From contig NZ_BCYQ01000007.1 in NCBI RefSeq assembly GCF_001598275.1, positions 1-64,000 on the forward strand: DNA of 64,000 nt, in the 5' to 3' direction. Under the pieces are notes generated by a model that saw only the letters and a program-made list of their open reading frames with translations, was not told where the DNA came from and ran no database searches. Below are positions 28,080 through 36,551 of the stretch, in pieces. Source of the stretch: Moraxella oblonga NBRC 102422 (GTDB lineage Bacteria; Pseudomonadota; Gammaproteobacteria; Pseudomonadales; Moraxellaceae). How positions within the stretch are numbered: the stretch's first letter is position 1; every line of letters starts with the position of its first letter. The position numbers and the translations under genes are program-made.

Positions 28080-29045
28080 GTGAATATCACTCAGGCAATG
28101 CCAAATCCCGCTTCATTCATCGTGGTGGCGGACGAACGCAATCAACGCTTGGCGTTTGATGATACGCTTCGTGAGTTTGGTTTTGATGTGATAGGGTGTT
28201 ATGAACCTACTCAACTTGGTGGCTTGGGTCGTGATAAACTCAGTGATGATTTGGTGTGGCTGATTGATGCTCCGCTTGATGCTGAACTACAACAACGCAT
28301 TGATGTTTATCGCCCCAAGGAAGTGTTGATTGGTTTTGGGGAAGCCCCCAACCTCAACAACATGCAAATGTATCGTAAATGGCAAAATATTTTGCTTAGA
28401 CGACTTAGTGACAGTTTGGATTTACCCAAATTTAAAAAAGCAAAAGCACCTGAACACAAGCCTTGGAAATATGTGCTGTTTTTGGGTGCGTCTATGGGTG
28501 GTCCTGATGCGTTAAAAGTTTTTTTGGATAACATCTCGCCAGATTTGCCCATTGCTTTGCTACTAGCACATCATTTTGATGCTAATATGATTCATGCTTT
28601 GCCCAGAGTGTTGATGCGTCATAATGAATGGCGTTGTCAAGTGATTACCGCCAACCAAAGTCTGCGTACAGGGCATTGTTTGATTGCACCGATTGACAAA
28701 CAAATTGTCTGTGATAGTGAAGGGCGAGTGCTATTGCTTGATAAACCTTGGTTGGGTGAATATCAACCTTGTATTGGCTCAATCCTCAAAAATGTCAGCG
28801 ATGTGTTTGGGAGCAGTTTGATTAGTATCATCTTTTCGGGCATGGGCAATGATGGCTCTCAATATATTGATAGTATTTTGCCAAACCGTAGCCATCTGTG
28901 GGCACAAAGCCCAGAAAGTAGCGGTTGTGCCAGCCAACCCCAAGCAATGATTGATTCGGGTTTTTGTCAATTTGTGGGGTCGCCTTTGGAGCTTGCTCAA
29001 CGCATCAACCATATGCTTCGTACAGTTCGTTATGTGGGTATTTAA
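28080..29045 (+). CDS. chpB: CheB-like methylesterase ChpB
   Basis: Predicted to remove methyl groups from PilJ, opposing PilK. It is 321 residues. The C-terminal methylesterase has the catalytic triad: Ser138 in GASMGGP, a His in LLAHHF (164 or 165) and Asp in FSGMGNDG near residue 259. The N-terminal 115 residues resemble a receiver (FIVVADERNQRL... VWLIDAPLD) but the phospho-acceptor pocket is degenerate, so regulation by phosphorylation may be lost. The start is GTG 28080, four bases after the chpA stop (TAAGCTGTG). This fits the Pseudomonas order. Confidence 0.88.
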   Translation: MNITQAMPNPASFIVVADERNQRLAFDDTLREFGFDVIGCYEPTQLGGLGRDKLSDDLVWLIDAPLDAELQQRIDVYRPKEVLIGFGEAPNLNNMQMYRKWQNILLRRLSDSLDLPKFKKAKAPEHKPWKYVLFLGASMGGPDALKVFLDNISPDLPIALLLAHHFDANMIHALPRVLMRHNEWRCQVITANQSLRTGHCLIAPIDKQIVCDSEGRVLLLDKPWLGEYQPCIGSILKNVSDVFGSSLISIIFSGMGNDGSQYIDSILPNRSHLWAQSPESSGCASQPQAMIDSGFCQFVGSPLELAQRINHMLRTVRYVGI

Positions 29046-29100
29046 TTGTCAAATCACGCATTGACATCAATGTAAAATTAGTCAGGCATGGAAAAACAAC

Positions 29101-29613
29101 ATGAAACAAATACAAAAACACAGCTTTGAAGCGGTCAGTCTGTTGACAGCAGATAACGGTATGTTGGACATTAGTATCATACCTGCTATTGGTCAGCCAG
29201 ACTGGCTTGTACCAACTGCATTAATACTAAATATTGAGCATTATGAAGAGCGGATTTGGACATATTTGTGGAAACATGGTGATCAAGCCCAAGAAGTGGC
29301 GGTATATCATTTGATTCCCAAAGAAATTCCAGCAGATAAATTGGTGATTTTGGAGGGTAATACCGATGTTCACCGTTTGGCACTACAAACCACAGGCGAG
29401 GTTACTAACCTTAGACTGCGTATTTCTGATGTAAAAGATGTGGAGTTAAACGAAGAAGAAATGTCTCTCATGAAGCTTAGTATGCCTGCTTTGCCAACAG
29501 TGCAAAGTCAGCATGATAACTATCTGTACCAAGCAGTAGAGGTTGCTGGTGAGTTGTATGTTGTGCCTGATTTGGATTTGATTGTGCATCATTTGGTGGA
29601 TTTGGATGGTTAA
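29101..29613 (+). CDS. chpC: CheW-like protein ChpC
   Basis: A 170-residue acidic CheW-domain protein in the position of Pseudomonas chpC, 55 bp after chpB. It is weakly conserved but shows the CheW strand pattern and the C-terminal segment LYVVPDLDLIVHHLVDLDG. It likely links other receptors to ChpA, or buffers PilI. It ends the cluster, with a terminator downstream; no chpD or chpE follows. Confidence 0.8.
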   Translation: MKQIQKHSFEAVSLLTADNGMLDISIIPAIGQPDWLVPTALILNIEHYEERIWTYLWKHGDQAQEVAVYHLIPKEIPADKLVILEGNTDVHRLALQTTGEVTNLRLRISDVKDVELNEEEMSLMKLSMPALPTVQSQHDNYLYQAVEVAGELYVVPDLDLIVHHLVDLDG

Positions 29614-29653
29614 TGTTACCAATCATCACAAAATTACCGCTGTATTTAACGAC

Positions 29654-29684
29654 AAACTTCGTTATCATTAACGAAGTTTTTTAA
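29654..29684 (+). terminator. Terminator of the pil-chp cluster
   Basis: AAACTTCGTTA (29654-29664) and TAACGAAGTTT (29669-29679) form a perfect 11-bp stem with a TCAT loop, followed by TTTAATTTT. It lies 40 bp past chpC. Confidence 0.85.
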
Positions 29685-29717
29685 TTTTATTTGATGTTCT
29701 TTTTTTTTGGAGTTTTT

Positions 29718-30236
29718 ATGACAACATCAACCGCCAACCCCAGTTCTGGCAAATATACGCTTGCCACCCGCATTTTTCACTGGGTAGGGGCTTTGCTCAT
29801 CGTGGGGGCGTGGGTCGCCATTGAGCAGGGAGAAGATTATATCGGTTTACACAAGTCGCTTGGGGCGAGCTTTTTGATTTGGACGGTGTTGCGGATTGCC
29901 AACCGCTTTGTTAGTAAAGCACCACCACATCCACCCATGCCAAAATGGCAAATAGGTGTGGCACATCTGACGCATTTGGGGCTGTATCTTGCCATGCTTG
30001 CCATGCCCATCACAGGCATGCTTATGAGTATGTATGGGGGTCGTGGCGTGAGTGTGTTTGGATTGTTTAATATTCCAAGCATGGTGGGTATTGATAGAGA
30101 AATGGCAAAACTCATGAATGGCATTCATACAGGGGCGATGTTTTATGTGTTAGGATTTTTGGTGGTGGCTCACGTGGTTGGAGCGTTGTACCATCAATTT
30201 GTAATGAAAGATAATCTTATCGCTAGAATGAAATAA
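29718..30236 (+). CDS. Cytochrome b561-family protein
   Basis: A 172-residue inner-membrane b-type cytochrome of the bacterial cytochrome b561 family. Candidate haem ligands are His in TRIFHWVGA, in YIGLHKSLGA, in HLTHLGLYL and in HVVGALYHQF. Four hydrophobic helices are evident. These proteins move electrons between quinones and acceptors such as superoxide. I chose ATG 29718 because GGAG is 7 nt upstream; a longer form beginning MMFFFF is unlikely. It stands alone between two terminators. Confidence 0.88.
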   Translation: MTTSTANPSSGKYTLATRIFHWVGALLIVGAWVAIEQGEDYIGLHKSLGASFLIWTVLRIANRFVSKAPPHPPMPKWQIGVAHLTHLGLYLAMLAMPITGMLMSMYGGRGVSVFGLFNIPSMVGIDREMAKLMNGIHTGAMFYVLGFLVVAHVVGALYHQFVMKDNLIARMK

Positions 30237-30407
30237 TGCCCCATCAAAAATCATACAAAAAGCACGCAAAATAGATAATTTCACTTGCTTATCATATCAA
30301 TTCTTGTTAAGATACAAACATACCAAATGATGATTGTATCAATGATGATGTTGGGTATGGTTGTTGTTATTGGTATTATTAACTTATTGATAATTAGGAG
30401 AATTTTT

Positions 30408-30629
30408 ATGTTCCCAGAGTACCGTGAACTCATCACTCAACTAAAAACTGATAATGATTTGCATTTTATCAAACTTTTTGATGAGCATAACGAACTTGAT
30501 ACCCAGATTGATAACCTAGAAAAAGACCCAGTAGCTTCTGTTAGCCGTGCCGAAGAAATTGAAGGTCTAAAACGCAAAAAACTGGCTCTAAAAGATGAGC
30601 TTTATCAATATCTTTTAACCAAAGCCTAA
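30408..30629 (+). CDS. YdcH-family small protein (DUF465)
   Basis: A 73-residue helical protein with the YdcH/DUF465 pattern: MFPEYRELI at the start, HFIKLFDEHNELDTQI in the first helix and EIEGLKRKKLALKDELYQYL in the second, forming a charged helical hairpin. Function of the family is unknown. A strong AGGAG site (30396-30400) precedes ATG 30408, so the longer upstream form is not used. A terminator follows at 30643. Confidence 0.9.
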   Translation: MFPEYRELITQLKTDNDLHFIKLFDEHNELDTQIDNLEKDPVASVSRAEEIEGLKRKKLALKDELYQYLLTKA

Positions 30630-30642
30630 TTAGGTTGCTCCA

Positions 30643-30671
30643 AACGCAAGTGTTATCGCTTGCGTTTTTTT
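30643..30671 (+). terminator. Terminator of the YdcH-like gene
   Basis: AACGCAAG (30643-30650) pairs with CTTGCGTT (30659-30666) around an 8-nt loop and is followed by TTTTTT. Confidence 0.8.
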
Positions 30672-30698
30672 TATATTCAATCCACATCAAAATCATAC

Positions 30699-30781
30699 AA
30701 AAAAACCGTTTGCCCTGAGCCTGTTGAAGGGTAAAGCGGTTTTTTTATGGTTTGACAAGTTCGCCACGCACAAAAAATCTT
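30699..30781 (+). repeat. Composite intergenic repeat, copy A
   Basis: A long hairpin runs from AAAAACCG (ending 30708) to CGGTTTTTT (30737-30745). The inner stem TTTGCCCT/AGGGTAAA carries one G-U pair, and one bulged G lies between the stems. Right after it comes ATGGTTTGAC, then AAGTTCGCCACGCAC and AAAAAA. The same arrangement recurs at 41590-41671, and the second half alone recurs at 41705-41737. The hairpin has CCCTGAGCCTGTTGA in its arm and loop, a motif widespread in repetitive extragenic elements. Confidence 0.7.
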
Positions 30782-30815
30782 TTGTTTGTTTTTGAGTGGA
30801 ATTTACCATACAAAT

Positions 30816-30845
30816 AAAAATAGCCATATTGCTATGGCTATTTTT
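30816..30845 (-). terminator. Terminator of rne
   Basis: AAAAATAGCCAT (30816-30827) and ATGGCTATTTTT (30834-30845) form a perfect 12-bp stem with a 6-nt loop. On the minus strand it ends in T residues, 10 bp past the rne stop. Confidence 0.85.
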
Positions 30846-30855
30846 TTGTCATTCA

Positions 30856-33800
30856 TCACTCATCAGCAGTTTTGGGCGTATCGTTGCCATTATCATCAAT
30901 GCTGTCAGTGGTTTTGGTTTTTTTAACCACTTGGGCATTTTGTGCTTTTTGGGTGATTTTACGGTTGGTGGTTTTGGTGGCTTTTGGGGTTTTGGGTTTG
31001 GCAGTTTTGGGTTTTTTGGGAGCAACCAAACTCAAAATCCCTGTGGGTGGCAATAACTGACCTGAGACATTTTCTATCATGTCTTTGTAGCTACTGACTT
31101 TGTCTTTTTTACTCTTTTTTTCGGCAGGCTTGATGATTTCTTCTAGGGTGTGTACCAAAGACTCAATGGCAGACTCTGCCGAATCAAACATCTTGTCCAT
31201 AGATTCTAGGGTGCTATCAATGAAGCTGTCTATGTTATTGGCAGGTTCGCTAGCATCATCAGTTGTTGGGGTGGGTGCAGGCTCACCACTATGACCTACC
31301 GTATTTTGAGTAGGCGGTTCGGTGGCTGATTCCTCAGATGTTTTGACAACTGTTTCAACAGGCACATACTGACCTCTGGGGTCGTTGATGGCACGCTCAC
31401 CAATGGGGCTTGGGATAACGGCAGTTTTGCCCTGCGGCACACCAAATTGACCAAGAGGCTCTACATAATAAGCAAAAGCATCCAAATATTCGCCACTAAG
31501 CGGAGCAAAGCCATAGTTGGTAAAGTCAAATGCTGTGGCAACAGGCGTATTTTTGTCGTTGTTGAAGGCATTCATGGCAAGCACAAATCTTTCCACAAAA
31601 GTCTCATCACCTACTGTATCGCCTAGCATGGCACGGACAAACTCACCTGCTGTTCCTGTGATGGTAGGTACAACAGGAGTAGTAGCAAGGCTTGCTATCA
31701 CTCTAGGATCGTTTATTGCACGCCCTTGCTCGCTTGCCAATGCCTGTACTCTTGACAGATAATCTACATCAAAAGTTGGGGCGACCAGCTTGGGTAGGGC
31801 AGGTCTGACTTTTGTGGGTGTAGCCTGCTGGGTGGGTTGTTCGTGGTTGGTTGGTTTGTCATCATGACTGCGATGGTCATGAGTGGTGGTTTGTTCATCA
31901 TTGGCAATAACATCATCAATCACCGTATGGCTGGTTGTTAAATCATCAATGATGGTTTCGTTCACTGCCATTTCGTCTGCCATAACAGACTCAACGCTTG
32001 TATTTTCCACGATTTTGGTGGTGTCTTGCGTTTGGGTGTCCGTCTCATTGGCGTGTTTGTTCACAGGTTCGGTGGTGTCAGACTCAGTAGCGATGGTGGT
32101 ACTTGTATCTGCAACACTCTGGGTGTTGATTGCCATTTCTGACTTATCATTAATACCATCGTTGGTTTTGGCAACCTGTTTGGGTTTGCTATCATCAAGC
32201 GACAAATGCACTGTGCGAGTAGGAATTTGTACTTCTTCAACCGTACTGATATGTACCACAACTTCATCAGGATTGGTGATTTGGCGTGGTGCTTTTTGGG
32301 CAGTATCTGCTTTTTTTGCTTTTTCTGTGTTGTCTTTGTCAGCAGGTTTTGTTTTTTGGGCTTTGTCCGCTTTGGGTTGCTCTGCTTTTGGTTCTAAGGT
32401 TTCACCACGCACGATTTCACCACGAGCAGAGCGTTGTGAACTTGCTTCACGTTTTGGGTACTTTTTGTCGTCTTTGTCTACTTTTTCAGTAGGTTTTGCT
32501 TTTTGAGTTTTTTCTACTTTTTGGGCTTTTTCGGTTTTGTCGTCCTTGTGACGTTCGGATTTTTCAGGCTCTACTTTTTGGACTTTTTTGGGTTTGGGTT
32601 TGTTATCGTTGATTTTGTCAGCTAAGGGTGCAACATTACCAAACGAGCCCAAACTGCTTGCACCGCTATTCACCAATGCTTCAATCGCTGATGCTACGTC
32701 ATTGCTACCAAAATCATGGGCTAGGCGAGCTTGGGGTTTTGGGGCAAACAGGTTGGATAGCCATGCAACTGCTTGGGGTTGGGCAGGTGTTTCGTTATTG
32801 GTCTTTTTGGATTTGGGTTTGTCAGTGCCAGTTTTGTTGTGGCTGTCGGCTTGTTGCCAGCGACTGCCTGATTGGGGGGTATCTTCGTGTTTGGTTTGCC
32901 AGTTTACTTCATAGCCACGATCCACAGACTCACGCTCTTCGGCATCTACGACACGTTCATAGCTTGATGGAGCAAAACCGTCTGGGTTGAAATGTAGGCT
33001 AAAATTGGGGCTTTCTAGGTGAGCGTGTGGCAAGATGGTAACACGCACACCAGAATCTTGTTCCAAATACACCAGACTTTCACGTTTTTCGTTGAGTAAA
33101 AACGCTGATACCTCAATGGGTACTTCCACTTGGATTTCACCCACACGCTCTTGGAGGGCGATTTGTTCAATTTGTCGCATAATAGATAAGGCAAGCGAGC
33201 GTAAATCTCTAATCATACCATTACCATGGCAACGAGGGCATAGATAGCCTGTGGCTTCTTCTAGGGACGGACGCAATCTTTGACGACTCATTTCCATCAA
33301 GCCAAATTTGGAAATTTCGGCAAACTGCACCCTTGCCCTGTCGTGGCGTGTGGCATCAATTAGGCGTTTTTCCACTTCTTTTTGATGATTGGGGTCTGCC
33401 ATATCAATAAAATCAATGACAATCAGACCACCCATATCCCTTAAACGCAGTTGGCGAGCGATTTCATCGGCAGCTTCTAGATTGGTATGATAAGCAGTTT
33501 CGGCAACATCGGAGCCTTTGGTGGATTTGGCAGAGTTAATGTCAATAGAAACAAGAGCTTCGGTTTGGTCAATGACGATTGAACCGCCAGATGGCAAGCG
33601 AACTTCACGCTGATAAGCACTTTCAATCTGACGTTCAATGCCAAAACGTACAAAAAGTGGCTCATAATCGGTGTATTTGCGTAGTTTGCCCATTTGGTTT
33701 GGCATGACCGAAGCGATGAAATTGGCGGCTTCGTTGTAGGCGTTTTCGCTATCAATCCAAATCTCGCCAATATCATCTCGCAAATAATCACGCACCGCCC

Positions 33801-34437
33801 GAGTAACCACGCCTGCTTCTTGGTGGACAAGGCAGGGGCTTGGGCGAGTGCGGTTTTGTTCTAGGATAGATGACCAGATATCAAGCAGGTGATTTAAGTC
33901 GTTTTGCAAATCATCGAAACCTTTGCCAATCCCTGCTGTACGCACAATAATGCTCATGCCTTGGGGTATGGAGAGGCTGGCGATGATTTGTTTCATCTCT
34001 TCACGGACTTTGCCAGAAATTTGACGGCTGATGCCACCTGCTTTTTGGTTGTTTGGCATAAGTACCAAATAACGACCAGCAAGCGAGATGTAGGTAGAGA
34101 CTGCGGCACCTTTGTTGCCACGTTCTTCTTTTTCAATTTGGATAATGACCTCATCGCCCTCTTTGATAAGTTCACGAATGTTATCATTGCGTGGATTGCC
34201 TCTTAGATATTCAGGGGCGATTTCTCGTAAGGGCAAAAAGCCTTGACGAGTTGAGCCATACTCCACAAAAACCGCTTCCAAAGACGGCTCAACACGAGTA
34301 ACGTGCCCTTTGTAGATATTGGCTTTTTTTTGTTCACGAGTGCGATTTTCTAGGTCAAAATCGTACAGGTGGTTGTCTTTGCATAGTGCCACACGAATTT
34401 CTTCGTTGTGTGTGGCGTTAATAAGAATGCGTTTCAT
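30856..34437 (-). CDS. rne: Ribonuclease E
   Basis: Endoribonuclease of the RNA degradosome, 1193 residues from ATG 34437 (MKRILINATHNEEIRVAL), which has AGGAA 7 nt upstream; the 20 extra residues of a longer frame are not conserved. The catalytic half (about 1-510) has an S1 domain (KANIYKGHVTRVEPSLEAVFVEYG), the 5' sensor and DNase I-like site (DINSAKST and VIDFIDMAD carry the metal-binding Asp residues), and the Zn-link CPRCHGNG. The C-terminal ~680 residues are low-complexity: Lys/Glu-rich, then Thr/Asp-rich, then a Pro/Thr/Lys tail, and probably serve as the unstructured scaffold for partners. It is divergent from rluC, as in many proteobacteria. Confidence 0.95.
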   Translation of the reverse strand: MKRILINATHNEEIRVALCKDNHLYDFDLENRTREQKKANIYKGHVTRVEPSLEAVFVEYGSTRQGFLPLREIAPEYLRGNPRNDNIRELIKEGDEVIIQIEKEERGNKGAAVSTYISLAGRYLVLMPNNQKAGGISRQISGKVREEMKQIIASLSIPQGMSIIVRTAGIGKGFDDLQNDLNHLLDIWSSILEQNRTRPSPCLVHQEAGVVTRAVRDYLRDDIGEIWIDSENAYNEAANFIASVMPNQMGKLRKYTDYEPLFVRFGIERQIESAYQREVRLPSGGSIVIDQTEALVSIDINSAKSTKGSDVAETAYHTNLEAADEIARQLRLRDMGGLIVIDFIDMADPNHQKEVEKRLIDATRHDRARVQFAEISKFGLMEMSRQRLRPSLEEATGYLCPRCHGNGMIRDLRSLALSIMRQIEQIALQERVGEIQVEVPIEVSAFLLNEKRESLVYLEQDSGVRVTILPHAHLESPNFSLHFNPDGFAPSSYERVVDAEERESVDRGYEVNWQTKHEDTPQSGSRWQQADSHNKTGTDKPKSKKTNNETPAQPQAVAWLSNLFAPKPQARLAHDFGSNDVASAIEALVNSGASSLGSFGNVAPLADKINDNKPKPKKVQKVEPEKSERHKDDKTEKAQKVEKTQKAKPTEKVDKDDKKYPKREASSQRSARGEIVRGETLEPKAEQPKADKAQKTKPADKDNTEKAKKADTAQKAPRQITNPDEVVVHISTVEEVQIPTRTVHLSLDDSKPKQVAKTNDGINDKSEMAINTQSVADTSTTIATESDTTEPVNKHANETDTQTQDTTKIVENTSVESVMADEMAVNETIIDDLTTSHTVIDDVIANDEQTTTHDHRSHDDKPTNHEQPTQQATPTKVRPALPKLVAPTFDVDYLSRVQALASEQGRAINDPRVIASLATTPVVPTITGTAGEFVRAMLGDTVGDETFVERFVLAMNAFNNDKNTPVATAFDFTNYGFAPLSGEYLDAFAYYVEPLGQFGVPQGKTAVIPSPIGERAINDPRGQYVPVETVVKTSEESATEPPTQNTVGHSGEPAPTPTTDDASEPANNIDSFIDSTLESMDKMFDSAESAIESLVHTLEEIIKPAEKKSKKDKVSSYKDMIENVSGQLLPPTGILSLVAPKKPKTAKPKTPKATKTTNRKITQKAQNAQVVKKTKTTDSIDDNGNDTPKTADE

Positions 34438-34941
34438 GATGTTCCTTAAAAAAGTAAACATCAAAGTGGTAAGATGGGCGTTGCCTATTTTAGACAAATG
34501 GTTGGGTTTTTAATAAAAGTCGTTTGCCAATAGATTGGCTAAAAATCATACATGAAATACAAAACCCATTTGGTAATCCTACCAAATCAGTTCAACGCCT
34601 AAAAATTGGTTGAGAGGAACAAAATCTCTCTAAAATATCATCTATATCACCGCTTGCACCGATGATACCAAACCGCCAATTCTCCAAAAGCAGTGTTTGT
34701 CTTGTGCTTTTGTGTGGGTTTGGTAAAAACTCTTACGCACTTTGATGTGCAAAATAAAAAAATGTCGTGGGTTGCCTATGATTGATAAAATGTATTAAAA
34801 TTCAACTATCATACAAATTTTTTAAACAATTAACCATTTTTGGTAAAATTTGTACTTTTCTCATCACTTTACGTGGCAACGTGCTAAACTATAACAGATT
34901 TGCCCCAATTTTCCTATCAAAATTTTTAAAATTTACACATT
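34438..34941. other. Shared 5' region of divergent rne and rluC
   Basis: A 504-bp gap with no convincing ORF. It contains a perfect 8-bp stem ATTTGGTA/TACCAAAT (34568-34575 and 34580-34587, loop ATCC) and GAGAG/CTCTC arms near 34612-34629. Both would fall in the rne leader on the minus strand. RNase E leaders in E. coli mediate feedback cleavage, so structured leader RNA is plausible here. For rluC a weak TTTACG - 16 nt - TATAAC (34868-34895) is the best promoter I can see. Confidence 0.4.
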
Positions 34942-35934
34942 ATGTCAAAACTTCACCGAAAACTTACACCAAAGTCTGCTCCCAAACCCCAAAAATCGCA
35001 ATCGGCGGACGATGTCATTGCCGATTTTGCCAAAGTCAATTTTATCAGCGTAACGCCCAACCAAGATGGGCAACGGATTGATAATTTTTTGCTCTCACGG
35101 CTCAAAGGTTTGCCCCGTTCGCACCTGTACAAACTTATCCGAGATGACGAAATCCGTATCAACAAAAAACGCTGTAAACCACACGACCGTGTCTATACAG
35201 GCGATGTGGTGCGAGTTGCCCCCATTCGTCTTAGTGTGCGTGATAAGCCTTTGGTTTCTGATGAGTTTGCCAAAGGCTTGTTATCACGGATTATTTTTGA
35301 AAATGAAGGTTTGATTGTGCTAAACAAACCGCACGGTATGGCAGTACACGGTGGTTCTGGCGAGAGCTTTGGGGTCATTGAAGCGATGCGAGTGGCAACA
35401 GGCAAAAACTATCTGGAACTCATTCACCGTATTGACAAAGATACATCAGGGCTTTTGCTCATTGCCAAAAAACGAAGTACACTCAAAGACTTACAAGACA
35501 AATTTCGCCAAAAAACCATTTTTAAGGATTATTTGTGCCTGTGTGTAGGCGATGTTAGCCAGACGCTTGGCAAGCGTGGCAAAATTGACAAGCCCTTATT
35601 AAAATACAGTTTGGCAAATGGCGAAAGGCGTGTCAAAGTGGACAAAGAGGGCAAGCCGTCCGAAACGCTGATTGAGGTTTTAAGGGTGTTTAAATTAGAC
35701 GGTCAAACAATCAGCCTTGTCAAGGCAAGCCCAAAAACAGGTCGCACCCACCAAATTCGTGTCCATCTAGCAAGTGTCGGGCACGCACTTTTGGGTGATG
35801 ATAAATATCTAAAACAACCTGCTCCAAGTGTGGCAAGGCTTTGTTTGCACGCCCACAAAATCCGTTTTGATGAGCGTGAATTTGTGGCAGATTTGCCAAA
35901 GGACATGCAAAAGCTGACAGAAGGTAAACTGTGA
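34942..35934 (+). CDS. rluC: 23S rRNA pseudouridine synthase RluC
   Basis: Converts uridines 955, 2504 and 2580 (E. coli numbering) of 23S rRNA to pseudouridine. It is 330 residues: an N-terminal S4-like RNA-binding domain (GQRIDNFLLSRLKGLPRSHLYKLI), then the RluA-type catalytic domain with HRIDKDTSG, whose Asp is the nucleophile, and KTGRTHQIRVHL. A Lys/Pro-rich N-terminal tail of about 25 residues precedes the S4 part. It overlaps the next gene by 4 bp (GTGA). Confidence 0.94.
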   Translation: MSKLHRKLTPKSAPKPQKSQSADDVIADFAKVNFISVTPNQDGQRIDNFLLSRLKGLPRSHLYKLIRDDEIRINKKRCKPHDRVYTGDVVRVAPIRLSVRDKPLVSDEFAKGLLSRIIFENEGLIVLNKPHGMAVHGGSGESFGVIEAMRVATGKNYLELIHRIDKDTSGLLLIAKKRSTLKDLQDKFRQKTIFKDYLCLCVGDVSQTLGKRGKIDKPLLKYSLANGERRVKVDKEGKPSETLIEVLRVFKLDGQTISLVKASPKTGRTHQIRVHLASVGHALLGDDKYLKQPAPSVARLCLHAHKIRFDEREFVADLPKDMQKLTEGKL

Positions 35935-36437
35935 TAAGGCGGTTTTTAAAAAAGCTGAATGATGAGCCTGTAAGCTGTATCGGGCTGTTTATGGCAGGGC
36001 TACTTGTGGGTGTGTCATTGACCTATGAGCGTGATGACCCACCTGCTCATCGTTATACTTATTATTTGCCTGATGCGGTGGCGGGCAAGCCTTATCAGGT
36101 AGATGTAGAGGTGGCAGGCGTATGGAAAGGGTATATTTTTTTACAATTTGAGGCCAATCGCTATTTAGACATTGAGCGGTTGTCACCGACACGCATTCGG
36201 CTTAGTCATTCAGGGCAGTTTCATGAGGATGAAAAAGCCTACGGCATTTGGTTGGTTGGCGGTGGTGGTGAAGGCGGTGGTAGCAGTTATGTGAGTCATA
36301 AGTATGAGTTTTATGTGGCGGTGCGTGATGGTGATGAGGGTGTTATCAATGACTGTTTGACGGTGGTTGACCGTCAGTCTGCCAATGCAGTGTATTATCA
36401 AAAAGATGATAAAAGACCTTGTGTGCAAAATCAGTAA
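35931..36437 (+). CDS. Membrane-anchored protein of unknown function downstream of rluC
   Basis: A 168-residue protein I do not recognise. It has one N-terminal hydrophobic helix (CIGLFMAGLLVGVSLTY, about residues 16-32) after a basic MIRRFLKK, so it is likely anchored with a periplasmic body. The body contains a glycine cluster (GGGGEGGGSS, about 115-124) and two cysteines late in the chain (NDCLTV and RPCVQ). The start is GTG 35931 overlapping the rluC stop, implying translational coupling. Composition resembles neighbouring genes. Confidence 0.7.
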   Translation: MIRRFLKKLNDEPVSCIGLFMAGLLVGVSLTYERDDPPAHRYTYYLPDAVAGKPYQVDVEVAGVWKGYIFLQFEANRYLDIERLSPTRIRLSHSGQFHEDEKAYGIWLVGGGGEGGGSSYVSHKYEFYVAVRDGDEGVINDCLTVVDRQSANAVYYQKDDKRPCVQNQ

Positions 36438-36551
36438 TGAATAAAGTCAGTCAAGTTTGATGGAAATATCCCTTGATGACCATCAAAAATCCCCTAGACA
36501 ATTTGGCGATTTTATTTTACAGTATTGCCATTTATTTAATTTGAGAATGCC

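Noticed and set aside
31883-32506. Long open frame opposite rne (about 207 codons)
   Set aside because: It is the antisense of the low-complexity Thr/Asp-rich RNase E tail; the Ser/Val-rich product has no ribosome binding site or domain.
34438-34497. N-terminal extension of RNase E to 34497
   Set aside because: The extra residues are not like RNase E, and the AGGAA site fixes the start at 34437.
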